Source: an uncultured Burkholderiales bacterium
GTDB taxonomy: Bacteria; Pseudomonadota; Gammaproteobacteria; Burkholderiales; Thiobacillaceae
Length of the DNA stretch: 54,934 nucleotides
NCBI GenBank assembly: GCA_937949525.1
Contig: CALEDT010000007.1
Location: 1-54,934, forward strand
Direction of reading: 5' to 3'
Shown: positions 43,640-53,072 of the stretch, piece after piece
Numbering within the stretch: the first letter of the stretch is position 1
Layout: the number at the start of each line of letters is the position of its first letter
Notes under the pieces: model-generated
Databases searched by the model: none
What the model saw: only the letters and a program-made list of their open reading frames with translations
Told to the model about the DNA's origin: nothing
Position numbers and translations under genes: made by a program

Positions 43640-45141
43640 TGAACCGTTCCACCTGGTATCCGGCCGTGTCGGTGCTGGCCCTGGTCTGGGCAGCGAGCGC
43701 CGCACTGCTGCATCCCACGCTGCTGTCCATGGTGCAGATCTGGGAACGTTCGGAAACCTTCGCGCACGGCTCTGTCATCCTGCCGATTTCACTGTGGCTG
43801 GTGTGGCGCATGCGCCACCGTCTGGCCGCCGTGCCGACGGCACCCGACTGGCGCGCCTCGGCTGCGATCGTGCTGCTGCTGCTGGGCTGGCTGGCGGCAC
43901 GCGTCGGTGGGGTGCTGGTAGTGGAGCAATATGCCTTGGTGGGTATCTGGATCGCCTCGGTCTGGTTGCTGTTCGGCCTGGCCATGCTGCGCGCCGCCGC
44001 TTTTCCTCTGGGTTTCCTGTTGCTGATGGTGCCCAACGGCGAGGCGCTGATTCCGCCGTTGATCAACTTCACCGCCGATTTCACCGTCGCTGCGGTCAAG
44101 CTGATCGGCATACCGGTGTATCGCGAGGGCACGTTCTTTTCCCTGCCCACCGGTGACTGGAGTGTGGTGGAGGCCTGTTCCGGCCTGCGCTATCTGATCG
44201 CTTCGCTCACGCTCGGTCTGCTGTATGCCTACCTGACTTATCGCAGCCCGTGGAAGCGCGTCGCCTTCACCATTGCCGCCGTGGTGGTGCCGATCCTGGC
44301 CAACGGCGCCCGCGCCACCATGATCGTGCTGATCGCGCACTATTCCGACATGAAGCTGGCGCTGGGCGTCGACCATTTCATTTACGGCTGGGTCTGGTTC
44401 GGCATCGTCATGCTGCTGATGTTCTGGGTCGGGTTGCTGTGGCGCGAGGATCATGACGAGCCCGCGGCACCGCCACCCGCGCCGCCGCCCCGCCCGGACT
44501 GGCGACCGGTGGCCGCCGTGTTGGCGCTTGTGGCGTTGCCGGCCGCCTACGCACTGCACCTGTCGGACAAGACCGTGCATGTGCCCGGGCTGGCGCTGCC
44601 GGACCCCGCGCCGGGCTGGGCCCGTGTCATGGATGCGCCCACCAGTTGGCAGCCGCATTGGCGTGGCATGGACCAGATGCTGATCGGCCACTACCGTTCG
44701 GACGCGGGCCCGACCGTCAGCCTGTACGTCGCCTGGTATGGTGCACAGCGTCACGACGCCGAGCTGATCAACAGCCAGAACTACATGGTGCCGGAACGGC
44801 ATCCGGTGTGGCGCGATTTCGGTCGTACCGTGACCCGCCACGAGGTGGCCGGCCACATGCTGCCGTTGGCCAGCCATCGTCTCGATGCACCGGCGGAGCT
44901 ACAGCGCCTGCTGGTCTGGCAATGGCACCGCATCCAGGGGCGCGACGGCATCAGCCCCTACCGCGCCAAGCTGGAACTGGCGTGGTCGGCGCTGCTGGGG
45001 CGTGGCGACGAGGCCGCGGCGGTGATCGTCGCCGCGCCCTACGCCGGCGATCAGGCCGAAGCCGAGGCGACGTTGCGCGCCTTCCTCGACGCGCACAAGC
45101 CGGCGCTGGATGCCGCGCTGGACCGCGCCAACGAGCCCTGA
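43636..45141 (+). CDS. xrtA: Exosortase A with EpsI-type C-terminal domain
   Basis: A 501-residue membrane protease/transpeptidase that cleaves PEP-CTERM tails. About eight membrane segments fill residues 1-275. The catalytic triad is Cys181 in VVEACSGLRYL, Arg226 in LANGARATM and His247 in GVDHFIYGW. Residues about 310-501 form the soluble EpsI domain (TSWQPHWRGMDQMLIGHY, LYVAWYGAQRHDAELINSQNYMV), fused here to exosortase as is common in this type. ATG overlaps the preceding stop. Confidence 0.96.
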   Translation: MMNRSTWYPAVSVLALVWAASAALLHPTLLSMVQIWERSETFAHGSVILPISLWLVWRMRHRLAAVPTAPDWRASAAIVLLLLGWLAARVGGVLVVEQYALVGIWIASVWLLFGLAMLRAAAFPLGFLLLMVPNGEALIPPLINFTADFTVAAVKLIGIPVYREGTFFSLPTGDWSVVEACSGLRYLIASLTLGLLYAYLTYRSPWKRVAFTIAAVVVPILANGARATMIVLIAHYSDMKLALGVDHFIYGWVWFGIVMLLMFWVGLLWREDHDEPAAPPPAPPPRPDWRPVAAVLALVALPAAYALHLSDKTVHVPGLALPDPAPGWARVMDAPTSWQPHWRGMDQMLIGHYRSDAGPTVSLYVAWYGAQRHDAELINSQNYMVPERHPVWRDFGRTVTRHEVAGHMLPLASHRLDAPAELQRLLVWQWHRIQGRDGISPYRAKLELAWSALLGRGDEAAAVIVAAPYAGDQAEAEATLRAFLDAHKPALDAALDRANEP

Positions 45142-45152
45142 GCGGACCGTCC

Positions 45153-46295
45153 ATGAACGCCGAGCCGCCCCTGGTCGCGCACGTGGTGCACCATTTCGGC
45201 ACCGGCGGCATGGAGAACGGCATGGTCAACCTGTTCAACCGCATGCCGGCGCGAGCCTACCGCCATGTGGTGATCTGTCTCGCCGGCCATGGCGAGTTCC
45301 GCCGCCGCATCCAGCGCCGCGACATCGAGTTCCTGGACCTGGAGCGCCGGCCGGGGCATGACGTGCGCTGGCATGCGCGCCTGTATCGCCTGCTGCGCCG
45401 GTTGCGCCCCGACATCCTGCACACGCGCAATCTGAGCACGCTGGAAGCCCAGTTCGTCGGCGCGTTCGCCGGGGTGCGCCGGCGCGTGCATGGCGAACAC
45501 GGCCGCGACGTGTTCGATCTGGAGGGGCGCAACCGCCGTTACAACCTGTTGCGCAAGGCCGCGCGACCGCTGGTCCACCGGTACGTCGCGGTCAGTCGCG
45601 ATCTGGCCGACTGGCTGGGCGGCACGGTCGGCGCCCGTGCCGAGCGCGTGCGGCAGATCTACAACGGCGTCGACGCCACACGTTTCCACCCGCGCGGCGC
45701 GCAGCGTCCCGATCTGGGCCGGCCCGACTTCTTCGCCGGCGCCACCTGCATCATCGGCAGTGTCGGGCGCATGGCCGAGGTCAAGGATTACCCGGGCCTG
45801 GTGCAAGCCTTCATCCTTCTCAACCGGACCCACCCCGGAGCCGACGGCCTGCGCCTGATCCTGGTCGGCGACGGCCCGACCCGGCAACGCTGCCAGGCCA
45901 TGCTCGATGCCGCCGGTCTGGCTGCTCGCGCCTGGCTGCCGGGCGACCGGCACGACACTGCGGAATGGCTGCGTGCGTTCGATCTGTTCGTGCTCAATTC
46001 GCTGGGCGAGGGCATCTCCAACACCATCCTGGAGGCCATGGCCAGCGCGCTGCCGGTGATCGCCACCCGGGTCGGTGGCAACCCGGAGCTGGTGCGGCCG
46101 GGCGAGAACGGCACGTTGCTGGACCCGCGCGACCCGGATACCCTGGCGGCCACGCTGGCCGGCTACGTCGACGATGGCGAGCGCCGGCGACGCGAGGGCG
46201 CGGCCGGCCGCGCGCGCGTCGAGGCGGATTTCGACTGGGACCGCGCCACGGCGGCCTATCAGGGTGTGTACGACGAACTCATGAGCTCATCCTGA
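45153..46295 (+). CDS. XrtA-associated glycosyltransferase (TIGR03088 type)
   Basis: A 380-residue GT4 glycosyltransferase: VAHVVHHFGTGGMENGMVNLFN, the donor-loop start, RQIYNGVDATRFHP, IIGSVGRMAEVKDYPGLVQAF, LILVGDGPTRQRC and the C-terminal FVLNSLGEGISNTILEAMASALPVIATRVGGNPEL with the E-x7-E pattern. The GGMENG motif and position after xrtA fit this family. Sugar specificity is not visible. Confidence 0.9.
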   Translation: MNAEPPLVAHVVHHFGTGGMENGMVNLFNRMPARAYRHVVICLAGHGEFRRRIQRRDIEFLDLERRPGHDVRWHARLYRLLRRLRPDILHTRNLSTLEAQFVGAFAGVRRRVHGEHGRDVFDLEGRNRRYNLLRKAARPLVHRYVAVSRDLADWLGGTVGARAERVRQIYNGVDATRFHPRGAQRPDLGRPDFFAGATCIIGSVGRMAEVKDYPGLVQAFILLNRTHPGADGLRLILVGDGPTRQRCQAMLDAAGLAARAWLPGDRHDTAEWLRAFDLFVLNSLGEGISNTILEAMASALPVIATRVGGNPELVRPGENGTLLDPRDPDTLAATLAGYVDDGERRRREGAAGRARVEADFDWDRATAAYQGVYDELMSSS

Positions 46296-46310
46296 ACGGG
46301 AAGAACCAGC

Positions 46311-48203
46311 ATGTGCGGCATCACCGGTGTTTTCGACCTGCGCGAACGGCGTCCCATCGAGCGTGACGTGCTGGCGCGCATCAACGACATGCAGTCGCAC
46401 CGCGGCCCGGACGAGGCCGGACTGCACCTGGAACCGGGCTTGGGGCTGGGACACCGCCGCCTGTCCATCATCGACATCGCTGCCGGCCAGCAGCCGCTGT
46501 GCAACGAGGACGGGAGCGTCTGGGTGGTGTTCAACGGTGAAATCTACAACTTCGTCGATCTGATTCCCGAACTCAGCGCGCTCGGCCACACCTTCCGCAC
46601 CCGCTCGGACACCGAGACCATCGTGCATGCCTGGGAGCAGTGGGGCGAGGACTGCGTGCACCACTTCCGCGGCATGTTCGCGTTCGCGCTGTGGGACCGT
46701 AGGCGCGAAACGCTGTTCATGGCGCGCGACCGCCTGGGCGTCAAGCCGCTGCATTACGCGATCACCGACGACGGCTTCCTGGTGTTCGGCTCCGAACTGA
46801 AGACGCTGACGGCCTGGCCGGGCTTTCGCCGCACCATCGCCGAACCCGCGGTGGAGGAATATTTCGCCTACGGCTACGTGCCGGAGCCGCGCACCATCTA
46901 TGCCGGCGCGCTGAAGATGCCGCCCGGCCACCGGCTGCTGATCGAGCGCGGCAAACCGGTGGGCCAGCCGCGCGAGTACTGGGACGTGCCGTTCCAGCCG
47001 CTGGCGCCGATGAGGTTGGAGGCGGCCGAGGACGAATTGATCGCGCGCCTGCGCGAGGCGGTGAAAATCCGCATGGTGGCGGAGGTGCCGCTCGGCGCCT
47101 TCCTGTCCGGCGGCGTCGATTCCTCCGCCGTGGTGGCGATGATGGCGGGCTTGAGCGACCAGCCGGTCAAGACCTGCTCGATCGCGTTCGACGATCCGCG
47201 CTATGACGAATCCGACTACGCGCGCGCGGTGGCCGAGCGCTACCGCACCGACCACCACGTCAACACCGTGGCGGCCGAGGATTTCAGCCTGGTCGACCAG
47301 CTCGCGCACCTCTACGACGAGCCCTACGCCGACTCCTCCGCCATGCCCACCTACCGTGTCTGCCAACTGGCGCGGCGCGACGTCACCGTGGCCTTGTCGG
47401 GCGACGGCGGCGACGAGAACTTCGCCGGTTACCGGCGCTATCGCTGGCACGGCTACGAGGAAAACATGCGCCGCCTGCTGCCCTACCGGGTGCGCAAGCC
47501 GCTGTTCGGTTTGCTCGGCCGCGTCTATCCCAAGGCCGACTGGGCGCCGCGCGTGCTGCGCGCCAAGACCACCTTCCAGGCCATGGCGCGCGACACCGTG
47601 GAGGGCTATTTCCATGGCGTGTCGGTGATGGGCGACGACCTGCGCGCGCGCGTGTTCAGTCCCGCCTTTCGCCGCCATCTGCACGGTTACCGCGCGGTGG
47701 AGGTGATGCGCCGGCACCATGCGCGCAATCCCGCGCGCGACACCATCGCCCAGGTGCAGTACCTGGACATGAAGACCTATCTGGTCGGTGACATCCTGAC
47801 CAAGGTGGACCGCGCCAGCATGGCGCACGCGCTGGAAGTGCGCGTACCCTTCCTCGACCACCGGCTGATGGAATGGGTCTCCGGCCTGCCCACCGACTTC
47901 AAACTACGCGGCGGCGAAGGCAAGTTTCTGCTGAAACGGGCGCTGGAACCCTATCTGCCGCACGACATCATGTACCGCCGCAAGATGGGCTTTTCCATTC
48001 CGCTGGCCGAGTGGTTCCGCGGTCCGTTGCGGCAGCGGCTGGCCACGGCGCTGGGGTCGCAACGCATGGCCGATACCGGCCTGTTCGACATGGCCTTCCT
48101 GGCGCGCATGGTCGACGAACACGCGCGCGGCATCCGCGATTACAGCGCCTCGCTGTGGGCCCTGCTGATGTTCGAAGCCTTTCTGCGCAACCACGACCAA
48201 TAA
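46311..48203 (+). CDS. XrtA-associated asparagine-synthetase-like amidotransferase
   Basis: A 630-residue protein of the AsnB family. The N-terminal glutaminase begins M-C-G-I-T-G-V-F with nucleophile Cys2, and has SHRGPDEAG and GLGHRRLSIID. The synthetase domain has LGAFLSGGVDSSAVVAMMAG (PP-loop SGGxDS) and LSGDGGDENFAGYRRY. In EPS loci this family amidates uronic acids or other sugars rather than making asparagine. 15 bases after the previous stop, AACGGGAAG upstream. Confidence 0.93.
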   Translation: MCGITGVFDLRERRPIERDVLARINDMQSHRGPDEAGLHLEPGLGLGHRRLSIIDIAAGQQPLCNEDGSVWVVFNGEIYNFVDLIPELSALGHTFRTRSDTETIVHAWEQWGEDCVHHFRGMFAFALWDRRRETLFMARDRLGVKPLHYAITDDGFLVFGSELKTLTAWPGFRRTIAEPAVEEYFAYGYVPEPRTIYAGALKMPPGHRLLIERGKPVGQPREYWDVPFQPLAPMRLEAAEDELIARLREAVKIRMVAEVPLGAFLSGGVDSSAVVAMMAGLSDQPVKTCSIAFDDPRYDESDYARAVAERYRTDHHVNTVAAEDFSLVDQLAHLYDEPYADSSAMPTYRVCQLARRDVTVALSGDGGDENFAGYRRYRWHGYEENMRRLLPYRVRKPLFGLLGRVYPKADWAPRVLRAKTTFQAMARDTVEGYFHGVSVMGDDLRARVFSPAFRRHLHGYRAVEVMRRHHARNPARDTIAQVQYLDMKTYLVGDILTKVDRASMAHALEVRVPFLDHRLMEWVSGLPTDFKLRGGEGKFLLKRALEPYLPHDIMYRRKMGFSIPLAEWFRGPLRQRLATALGSQRMADTGLFDMAFLARMVDEHARGIRDYSASLWALLMFEAFLRNHDQ

Positions 48204-48215
48204 CCCGTCCGCGCC

Positions 48216-49436
48216 ATGAGCCTGCGCATCCTGCACGTATTCGACCACTCGCTGCCGCTGCATTCCGGCTATACCTTCCGCAGCGCCAACATCGTGCGCG
48301 CGCAGCACCGCCTGGGCTGGCAGACCTGGCATCTGACCAGCCCCAAGCAGCGCGACTGCGCGCTGGACGAAGAGGACGCCGACGGCCTGCACTTCTACCG
48401 CACCCGGCCGCCGCGCGGTGTGCTCGCCCGCCTGCCGGTATTGAACCAGTGGGCGGTGATGCAGGCGACCGAACGGCGTCTGCATGAACTGGCGCTGCGC
48501 ATCCGGCCCGACCTGCTGCACGCGCATTCGCCGGTGCTCAACGCTTGGCCGGCGATCCGCGTCGGCGCGCGTCTGGGCCTGCCGGTGGTGTACGAGATCC
48601 GCGCGTTCTGGGAGGACGCGGCGGTGGACCACGGTACCCAATCGGAAGGCGGTCCGCGTTACCGGCTCACGCGCGCGCTGGAGACGCGCGCGGTGCGGCG
48701 CGCCGATCAGGTCATCACCATCTGCGAAGGCTTGCGCGGCGACCTGATCGCGCGCGGCATCGCCGGCGACAAGATCAGCGTGGTGCCGAACGCGGTGGAC
48801 ATCGAGCATTTCAGCGTCAGCCCGGGTGCCGATCAGGCGCTCAAGGCCAGCCTGGGGCTGGCCGGTTGCCGCGTGATCGGCTTCCTCGGCTCGTTCTATG
48901 CCTATGAGGGCCTGGATCTGTTGATCCAAGCCTTGCCGCGCATGCTGGCGCAGGCGCCGGACATCCGGCTGCTGCTGGTCGGCGGCGGGCCGCAGGAGGC
49001 GGCGTTGAAGGCGAGCGCCGCCGCGCTGGGCCTCACCGGCCAAGTGAAGTTCGTCGGTCGCGTGCCGCATGCCGAGGTCGGGCGCTACTACAGCGTGGTC
49101 GACCTGCTCGCCTACCCGCGCCACCGCATGCGCCTGACCGACCTGGTGACGCCGCTGAAGCCGCTGGAGGCAATGGCGCAGGGCCATCTGCTGATCGCCT
49201 CCGACGTCGGCGGCCATCGGGAGCTGATCGAAGACGGCGTCACCGGTACGCTGTTTCGCGCCGGCGACGTCGAAGACCTCGCCGCCAAGGCCCTGGCCAC
49301 GCTGGCGCGCGCCGACGGCGGCGCGGCGCTGCGTGCCGCCGGCCGCGCCTTCGTCGAGCGCGAGCGCAACTGGACGCGCAGCATCGAACGGCACAAGGCC
49401 ATCTACGGACGCGCCTTGGGCAGGACGCTGGCATGA
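48216..49436 (+). CDS. Exosortase A-associated glycosyltransferase (TIGR04063 type)
   Basis: A 406-residue GT4 enzyme: LRILHVFDHSLPLHSGYTFRS, the signature start of this exosortase-associated family, VVYEIRAFWEDAAVDHG, VVPNAVDIEHFS, FLGSFYAYEGLDLLIQALP and a C-terminal donor site with TPLKPLEAMAQGHLLIASDVGG. Stop overlaps the next start (ATGA). Confidence 0.9.
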   Translation: MSLRILHVFDHSLPLHSGYTFRSANIVRAQHRLGWQTWHLTSPKQRDCALDEEDADGLHFYRTRPPRGVLARLPVLNQWAVMQATERRLHELALRIRPDLLHAHSPVLNAWPAIRVGARLGLPVVYEIRAFWEDAAVDHGTQSEGGPRYRLTRALETRAVRRADQVITICEGLRGDLIARGIAGDKISVVPNAVDIEHFSVSPGADQALKASLGLAGCRVIGFLGSFYAYEGLDLLIQALPRMLAQAPDIRLLLVGGGPQEAALKASAAALGLTGQVKFVGRVPHAEVGRYYSVVDLLAYPRHRMRLTDLVTPLKPLEAMAQGHLLIASDVGGHRELIEDGVTGTLFRAGDVEDLAAKALATLARADGGAALRAAGRAFVERERNWTRSIERHKAIYGRALGRTLA

Positions 49437-50653
49437 GCGACACACCACGCCTGGTGGTGTTCTCCAGCCTGTTTCCCCATGCCGCGCAGCCTCAGGCCGG
49501 CGTGTTCATCCGCGAGCGCATGTTCCGCGTCGCGCGCGAACTGCCGCTGGTGGTGGTGTCGCCGCGGCCGTGGTTTCCCGGTCAGGGGCTGATCCGCCGG
49601 CTGCGGCCCGGTTACCGGCCGCCCTGCGCGCGCCATGAACGCCAGGGCGACATCGACGTCTGGTTTCCGCGTTTCTTCTCGCCGCCCGGCGTGCTGCGCC
49701 GCTACGACAGCCTGTTCATGGCGTTGGGCAGTTACGCGACGTTGCGGCGGCTGAAGCGCGCCGGCTACAACGTCATCGACGCCCACTTCGCCTATCCCGA
49801 CGGTCATGCCGCCGTGCGCCTGGGGCGCTGGCTGGGCCTGCCGGTGGCGGTCACGCTGCGCGGCTCGGAAGTGCCGCAGAGCCGCCGCCCGGCGCTGGCC
49901 CGGCGGCTGGCGGAAGTGTGCGCGCGCGCCGATGCCGTGATCACGGTGTCGGATTCGCTGCGCCGTCTGGCGCTCGGCCTCGGCCTGGATCCGGCGCGTG
50001 CGCGCGTGGTCGGCAACGGTGTCGACAGCGACCGTTTCCAACCGGTCGAACGCGCTCAGGCTCGCGCCCGCTTCGGCCTGCCGGCGCAGGCGCGGGTGCT
50101 GATCACGGTGGGCGGGCTGGTCGAGCGCAAGGGTTTCCACCGCGTCATCGCCTGTCTGCCGCAACTGCTGCGCGACCAGCCGGAACTGCACTACCTGGTG
50201 GTCGGCGGCGCCAGCCCGGAGGGCGACATCAGCGCGCAGTTGCGCGCGCAGACGCGCGCGCTGGGGCTGGACACACGCGTGCATTTCCTCGGCCCCATGG
50301 CCCCGGACGAACTGAAGTGGCCGCTGTCGGCCGCCGACGTGTTCGTGCTGTCCACGCGCAACGAAGGCTGGGCCAACGTCATCCTGGAGGCCATGGCCTG
50401 CGGCCTGCCGGTGGTGGCCAGCGACGTCGGCGGCAACCGCGAGGTGGTGTGCGATGCGCGCTACGGCGAGATCGTGCCGTTCGACGACGCGCGCGCACTC
50501 ACCGATGCGCTGGCACGCGCGCTGGCGCGCGATTGGGATCGCGACGCCATCATCGCTTATGCCCGTGCCAACGACTGGAGCGGGCGTGTGGCCGAACTGG
50601 TCGCCCTGTTCCGCCGACTGCGCGCCGGACTGCCGCCGTGGAGCACGCCATGA
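49433..50653 (+). CDS. Glycosyltransferase, GT4 type
   Basis: A 406-residue glycosyltransferase: FSSLFPHAAQPQAGVFIRERMFRVA, INVIDAHFAYPDGHAAVRLGR-like region, VTLRGSEVP, VVGNGVDSDRFQ, ITVGGLVERKGFHRVIACLP and FVLSTRNEGWANVILEAMACGLPVVASDVGGN with the donor E-x7-E. Both ends overlap neighbours (ATGA). The fourth glycosyltransferase of the locus, suggesting a repeat unit of several sugars. Confidence 0.9.
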   Translation: MSDTPRLVVFSSLFPHAAQPQAGVFIRERMFRVARELPLVVVSPRPWFPGQGLIRRLRPGYRPPCARHERQGDIDVWFPRFFSPPGVLRRYDSLFMALGSYATLRRLKRAGYNVIDAHFAYPDGHAAVRLGRWLGLPVAVTLRGSEVPQSRRPALARRLAEVCARADAVITVSDSLRRLALGLGLDPARARVVGNGVDSDRFQPVERAQARARFGLPAQARVLITVGGLVERKGFHRVIACLPQLLRDQPELHYLVVGGASPEGDISAQLRAQTRALGLDTRVHFLGPMAPDELKWPLSAADVFVLSTRNEGWANVILEAMACGLPVVASDVGGNREVVCDARYGEIVPFDDARALTDALARALARDWDRDAIIAYARANDWSGRVAELVALFRRLRAGLPPWSTP

Positions 50654-51999
50654 GTCTGTACACCCGCCTGGTTTCCGGCCTGCTGTTTCCACTGCAGGAA
50701 AAGCTCAAGGGCCACGACACCGTGCGCGTGCGCCGCGCAATGGAACAAAGCCAGTACTGGCCGCGTGCGCGCCTGGAAGAACTGCGTGTCGAACGGCTGC
50801 GCGCGCTCCTGCGCCACGCCGGCGCCTACGTGCCGTATTACCGCGAACTGTTCGCGCGCATCGGTTTCGATGCCGGCGGCGACATCGGGCTCGACGACCT
50901 CGCCCGTCTGCCGTTGCTCGACAAGGCCACCATCCGCGCGCACGCCGATGCCCTGAAATCGGCGCAGGCGCGCGGCCTGGCACGTTTCAACACCGGCGGC
51001 TCCAGCGGCGAGCCGCTGATCTTCTACATCGGCAATGAACGGGTGAGCCACGATGTCGCGGCGAAATGGCGCGCCACGCGCTGGTGGGGCGTGGACGTCG
51101 GCGACCCGGAGATCGTGCTCTGGGGCTCGCCGATCGAACTGGGCGCGCAGGATCGCATGCGCCAGTGGCGCGACCGCATCATGCGCACCGTGCTGTTGCC
51201 GGCGTTCGAGATGTCGCCGGCCAAGGTCGACGGCTTCATCGCGCACATGCGCGTGCGCAGGCCGCGCATGCTGTTCGGCTACCCGTCCGCATTCGCGCAC
51301 ATCGCCACGCATGCGCGCGAGCGCGGCATCGCGCTCGACGATCTGGGTATCCGCGTCGCCTTCGTCACCTCCGAGCGGCTGTATCCGCACCAGCGCGAAC
51401 TGATCGAAAACGTGTTCGGCTGCCCGGTGGCCAACGGCTACGGCGGCCGCGACGCCGGCTTCATCGCGCACCAGTGTCCGGCCGGCGGCATGCACCTGAC
51501 GCACGAGGACATCATCGTCGAGATCGTCGACGGCCAGGGCAAGCCACTGCCCGTCGGCGAGCGCGGCGAGATCGTCGTCACCCACCTGGCCACGCGTGAC
51601 TTCCCGTTCATCCGCTACCGCACCGGCGACATCGGCGTGCTCGACGACGGCGCCTGCGTCTGCGGCCGCACGCTGCCGCTGCTGCGCGAGATCGAGGGAC
51701 GCAGCACGGATTTTCTGGTGGCGCGCGACGGTACGGTGATGCACGGCCTGGCGCTGATCTACATCGTGCGCGACCTGCCGGGCGTGCGCCAGTTCAAGAT
51801 CGTGCAGGAGAGCCTGGATCTGACGCGCATCCTGCTGGTCACCGACGCCGATTTCGATGCCGCCTGCCTCGCCGGCATCGAGGCCGGCGCCAAGGCACGC
51901 CTGGGCGCGGACGTGACCGTGCGGGTCGAGCGCGTGGCGGAGATACCGCCCGAGCGTTCCGGCAAGTACCGCTATGTGGTCAGCAAGGTGGCCGGTTAG
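50650..51999 (+). CDS. PaaK/CapK-like adenylate-forming protein
   Basis: A 449-residue member of the phenylacetate-CoA ligase/CapK branch: RLRALLRHAGAYVPYYRELFA, the P-loop-like FNTGGSSGEPLIFYI, MLFGYPSAFAHIATHA, ANGYGGRDAGFIAHQCPAGG, FPFIRYRTGDIGVLDDG and a C-terminal lid ending PPERSGKYRYVV. In polysaccharide loci these are thought to activate an acyl or amino acid for modification of the polymer; the substrate is unknown. It may feed the FemAB-like protein, which is inference. Confidence 0.85.
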   Translation: MSLYTRLVSGLLFPLQEKLKGHDTVRVRRAMEQSQYWPRARLEELRVERLRALLRHAGAYVPYYRELFARIGFDAGGDIGLDDLARLPLLDKATIRAHADALKSAQARGLARFNTGGSSGEPLIFYIGNERVSHDVAAKWRATRWWGVDVGDPEIVLWGSPIELGAQDRMRQWRDRIMRTVLLPAFEMSPAKVDGFIAHMRVRRPRMLFGYPSAFAHIATHARERGIALDDLGIRVAFVTSERLYPHQRELIENVFGCPVANGYGGRDAGFIAHQCPAGGMHLTHEDIIVEIVDGQGKPLPVGERGEIVVTHLATRDFPFIRYRTGDIGVLDDGACVCGRTLPLLREIEGRSTDFLVARDGTVMHGLALIYIVRDLPGVRQFKIVQESLDLTRILLVTDADFDAACLAGIEAGAKARLGADVTVRVERVAEIPPERSGKYRYVVSKVAG

Positions 52000-52002
52000 C
52001 CA

Positions 52003-52021
52003 CCGGCAGTACGGCTGCCGG
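52003..52021. terminator. Hairpin between convergent genes
   Basis: CCGGCAG at 52003-52009 pairs with CTGCCGG at 52015-52021 around TACGG, in the 26-base gap between the CapK-like gene and the convergent methyltransferase gene. No T-tract; position suggests bidirectional termination. Confidence 0.45.
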
Positions 52022-52025
52022 CCGG

Positions 52026-52934
52026 TCAGCGGTCCAGGTCGGGCGAGCGTAGCCCGCCCAGACGGAAGAAAGTCACCAGATCCTTGAAATCCGTGCGGTG
52101 GTAGGCCGGCATCGCATCCCGCACCGCACGCAGGCGCGCCCGCGTTTCGGCGCTCAGTGACACCCGCGGTGCGCTCTTGACGGTCACCATGTAGGGCACG
52201 CCGAAGGTGCTGCGCAGCGTGCCGAGGTCACGCAGATGCTGCCGCCAACCCTCGCGCCAGGTGGACAATTCGAATGCGGCACGCAGCGAGTTCAGGTAAT
52301 CGACCGTGAACAGCGCCGGTTGTCGGTCCTCGTATTGATAGGCGAAATAGCGGATGGCCGCTTCGGTCTTCAGGTGGCCGAAATCGACCAGATAGAGACC
52401 GCCCCCGGGTTTCAACACCCGGCGGATTTCCGCGAAGCAGCGCAGCAGGGCGGCCTCGTCGGGCAGGTGGTGCAGCACCACGGTAGACATCACGGCGTCG
52501 ACACTGGCATCGGCGAACATATCGAGTTTGGTGATGTCGCCGCGCCGCGTAGTGACATTGGCGATGTGGCGTTGCGCCAGATTGCGCGCGGCCATGGCCA
52601 GCATCTCGTCGGACAGATCGACACCGACGAAATCGACCTCGGGATTGAGGCGGGCCACCAGGCCCAGTTGGTTGGCGGGGCCACAGCCCAGATCCAGCAC
52701 CGTGTCACCCGGCCGAACCACCTCGCTGACATGCATGGCATGGAACAGGTAGACCGGGGCCATCACGCCATCCTCACGCCCCGCCTCGTGGAACGAGGCC
52801 ACCTGAGCGGCGTCTTCCATGATCAGGTCAGGTTCCGGTACGCGGAACGCCGATTTGGACGCGAAGGTTTCACGCAGGAGTTGCTTGATGACGGGCAGGC
52901 TGGGCATGCGCGCGACCTCGGCGGTGGATGGCAT
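52026..52934 (-). CDS. SAM-dependent methyltransferase (class I)
   Basis: A protein of about 302 residues with motif I VLDLGCGPANQLGLVA, FVGVDLSDEMLAMAARN, motif post-I TTRRGDITKL, VMSTVVLHHLPDEAALLRCF and RRVLKPGGGLYLVDFGHL. The substrate is not visible; the C-terminal third (YMVTVKSAPR) is unlike UbiE. The start at 52934 (or 52907) is inferred because sequence further upstream runs toward a terminator hairpin. Placed between the EPS operon and the PEP-CTERM gene, it may modify the polymer. Confidence 0.8.
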   Translation of the reverse strand: MPSTAEVARMPSLPVIKQLLRETFASKSAFRVPEPDLIMEDAAQVASFHEAGREDGVMAPVYLFHAMHVSEVVRPGDTVLDLGCGPANQLGLVARLNPEVDFVGVDLSDEMLAMAARNLAQRHIANVTTRRGDITKLDMFADASVDAVMSTVVLHHLPDEAALLRCFAEIRRVLKPGGGLYLVDFGHLKTEAAIRYFAYQYEDRQPALFTVDYLNSLRAAFELSTWREGWRQHLRDLGTLRSTFGVPYMVTVKSAPRVSLSAETRARLRAVRDAMPAYHRTDFKDLVTFFRLGGLRSPDLDR

Positions 52935-52999
52935 TGCGCGCCAACTTAGCCCAAGCGAGCGCCGATGTCCATGGCTAAGGCGGCAACGGTCGAGCCATG

Positions 53000-53027
53000 A
53001 AAAAAGGGAGGGGGCGAGCCCCCTCCC
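53000..53027 (-). terminator. Rho-independent terminator of the PEP-CTERM gene
   Basis: On the minus strand a 9-bp GC stem (GGGAGGGGG with CCCCCTCCC, 4-base loop) is followed by six T residues. A second GC hairpin lies at 53044-53062, directly after the stop codon. Confidence 0.85.
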
Positions 53028-53043
53028 CTTGCTGGGCATTCAG

Positions 53044-53062
53044 CGCCCCGCTGTGCGGGGCG
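53044..53062 (-). terminator. Additional hairpin after the PEP-CTERM stop
   Basis: CGCCCCGC and GCGGGGCG pair around TGT. There is no T-tract after it; it probably protects the 3' end or reinforces the terminator at 53000. Confidence 0.5.
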
Positions 53063-53072
53063 ACAGCCTGTG

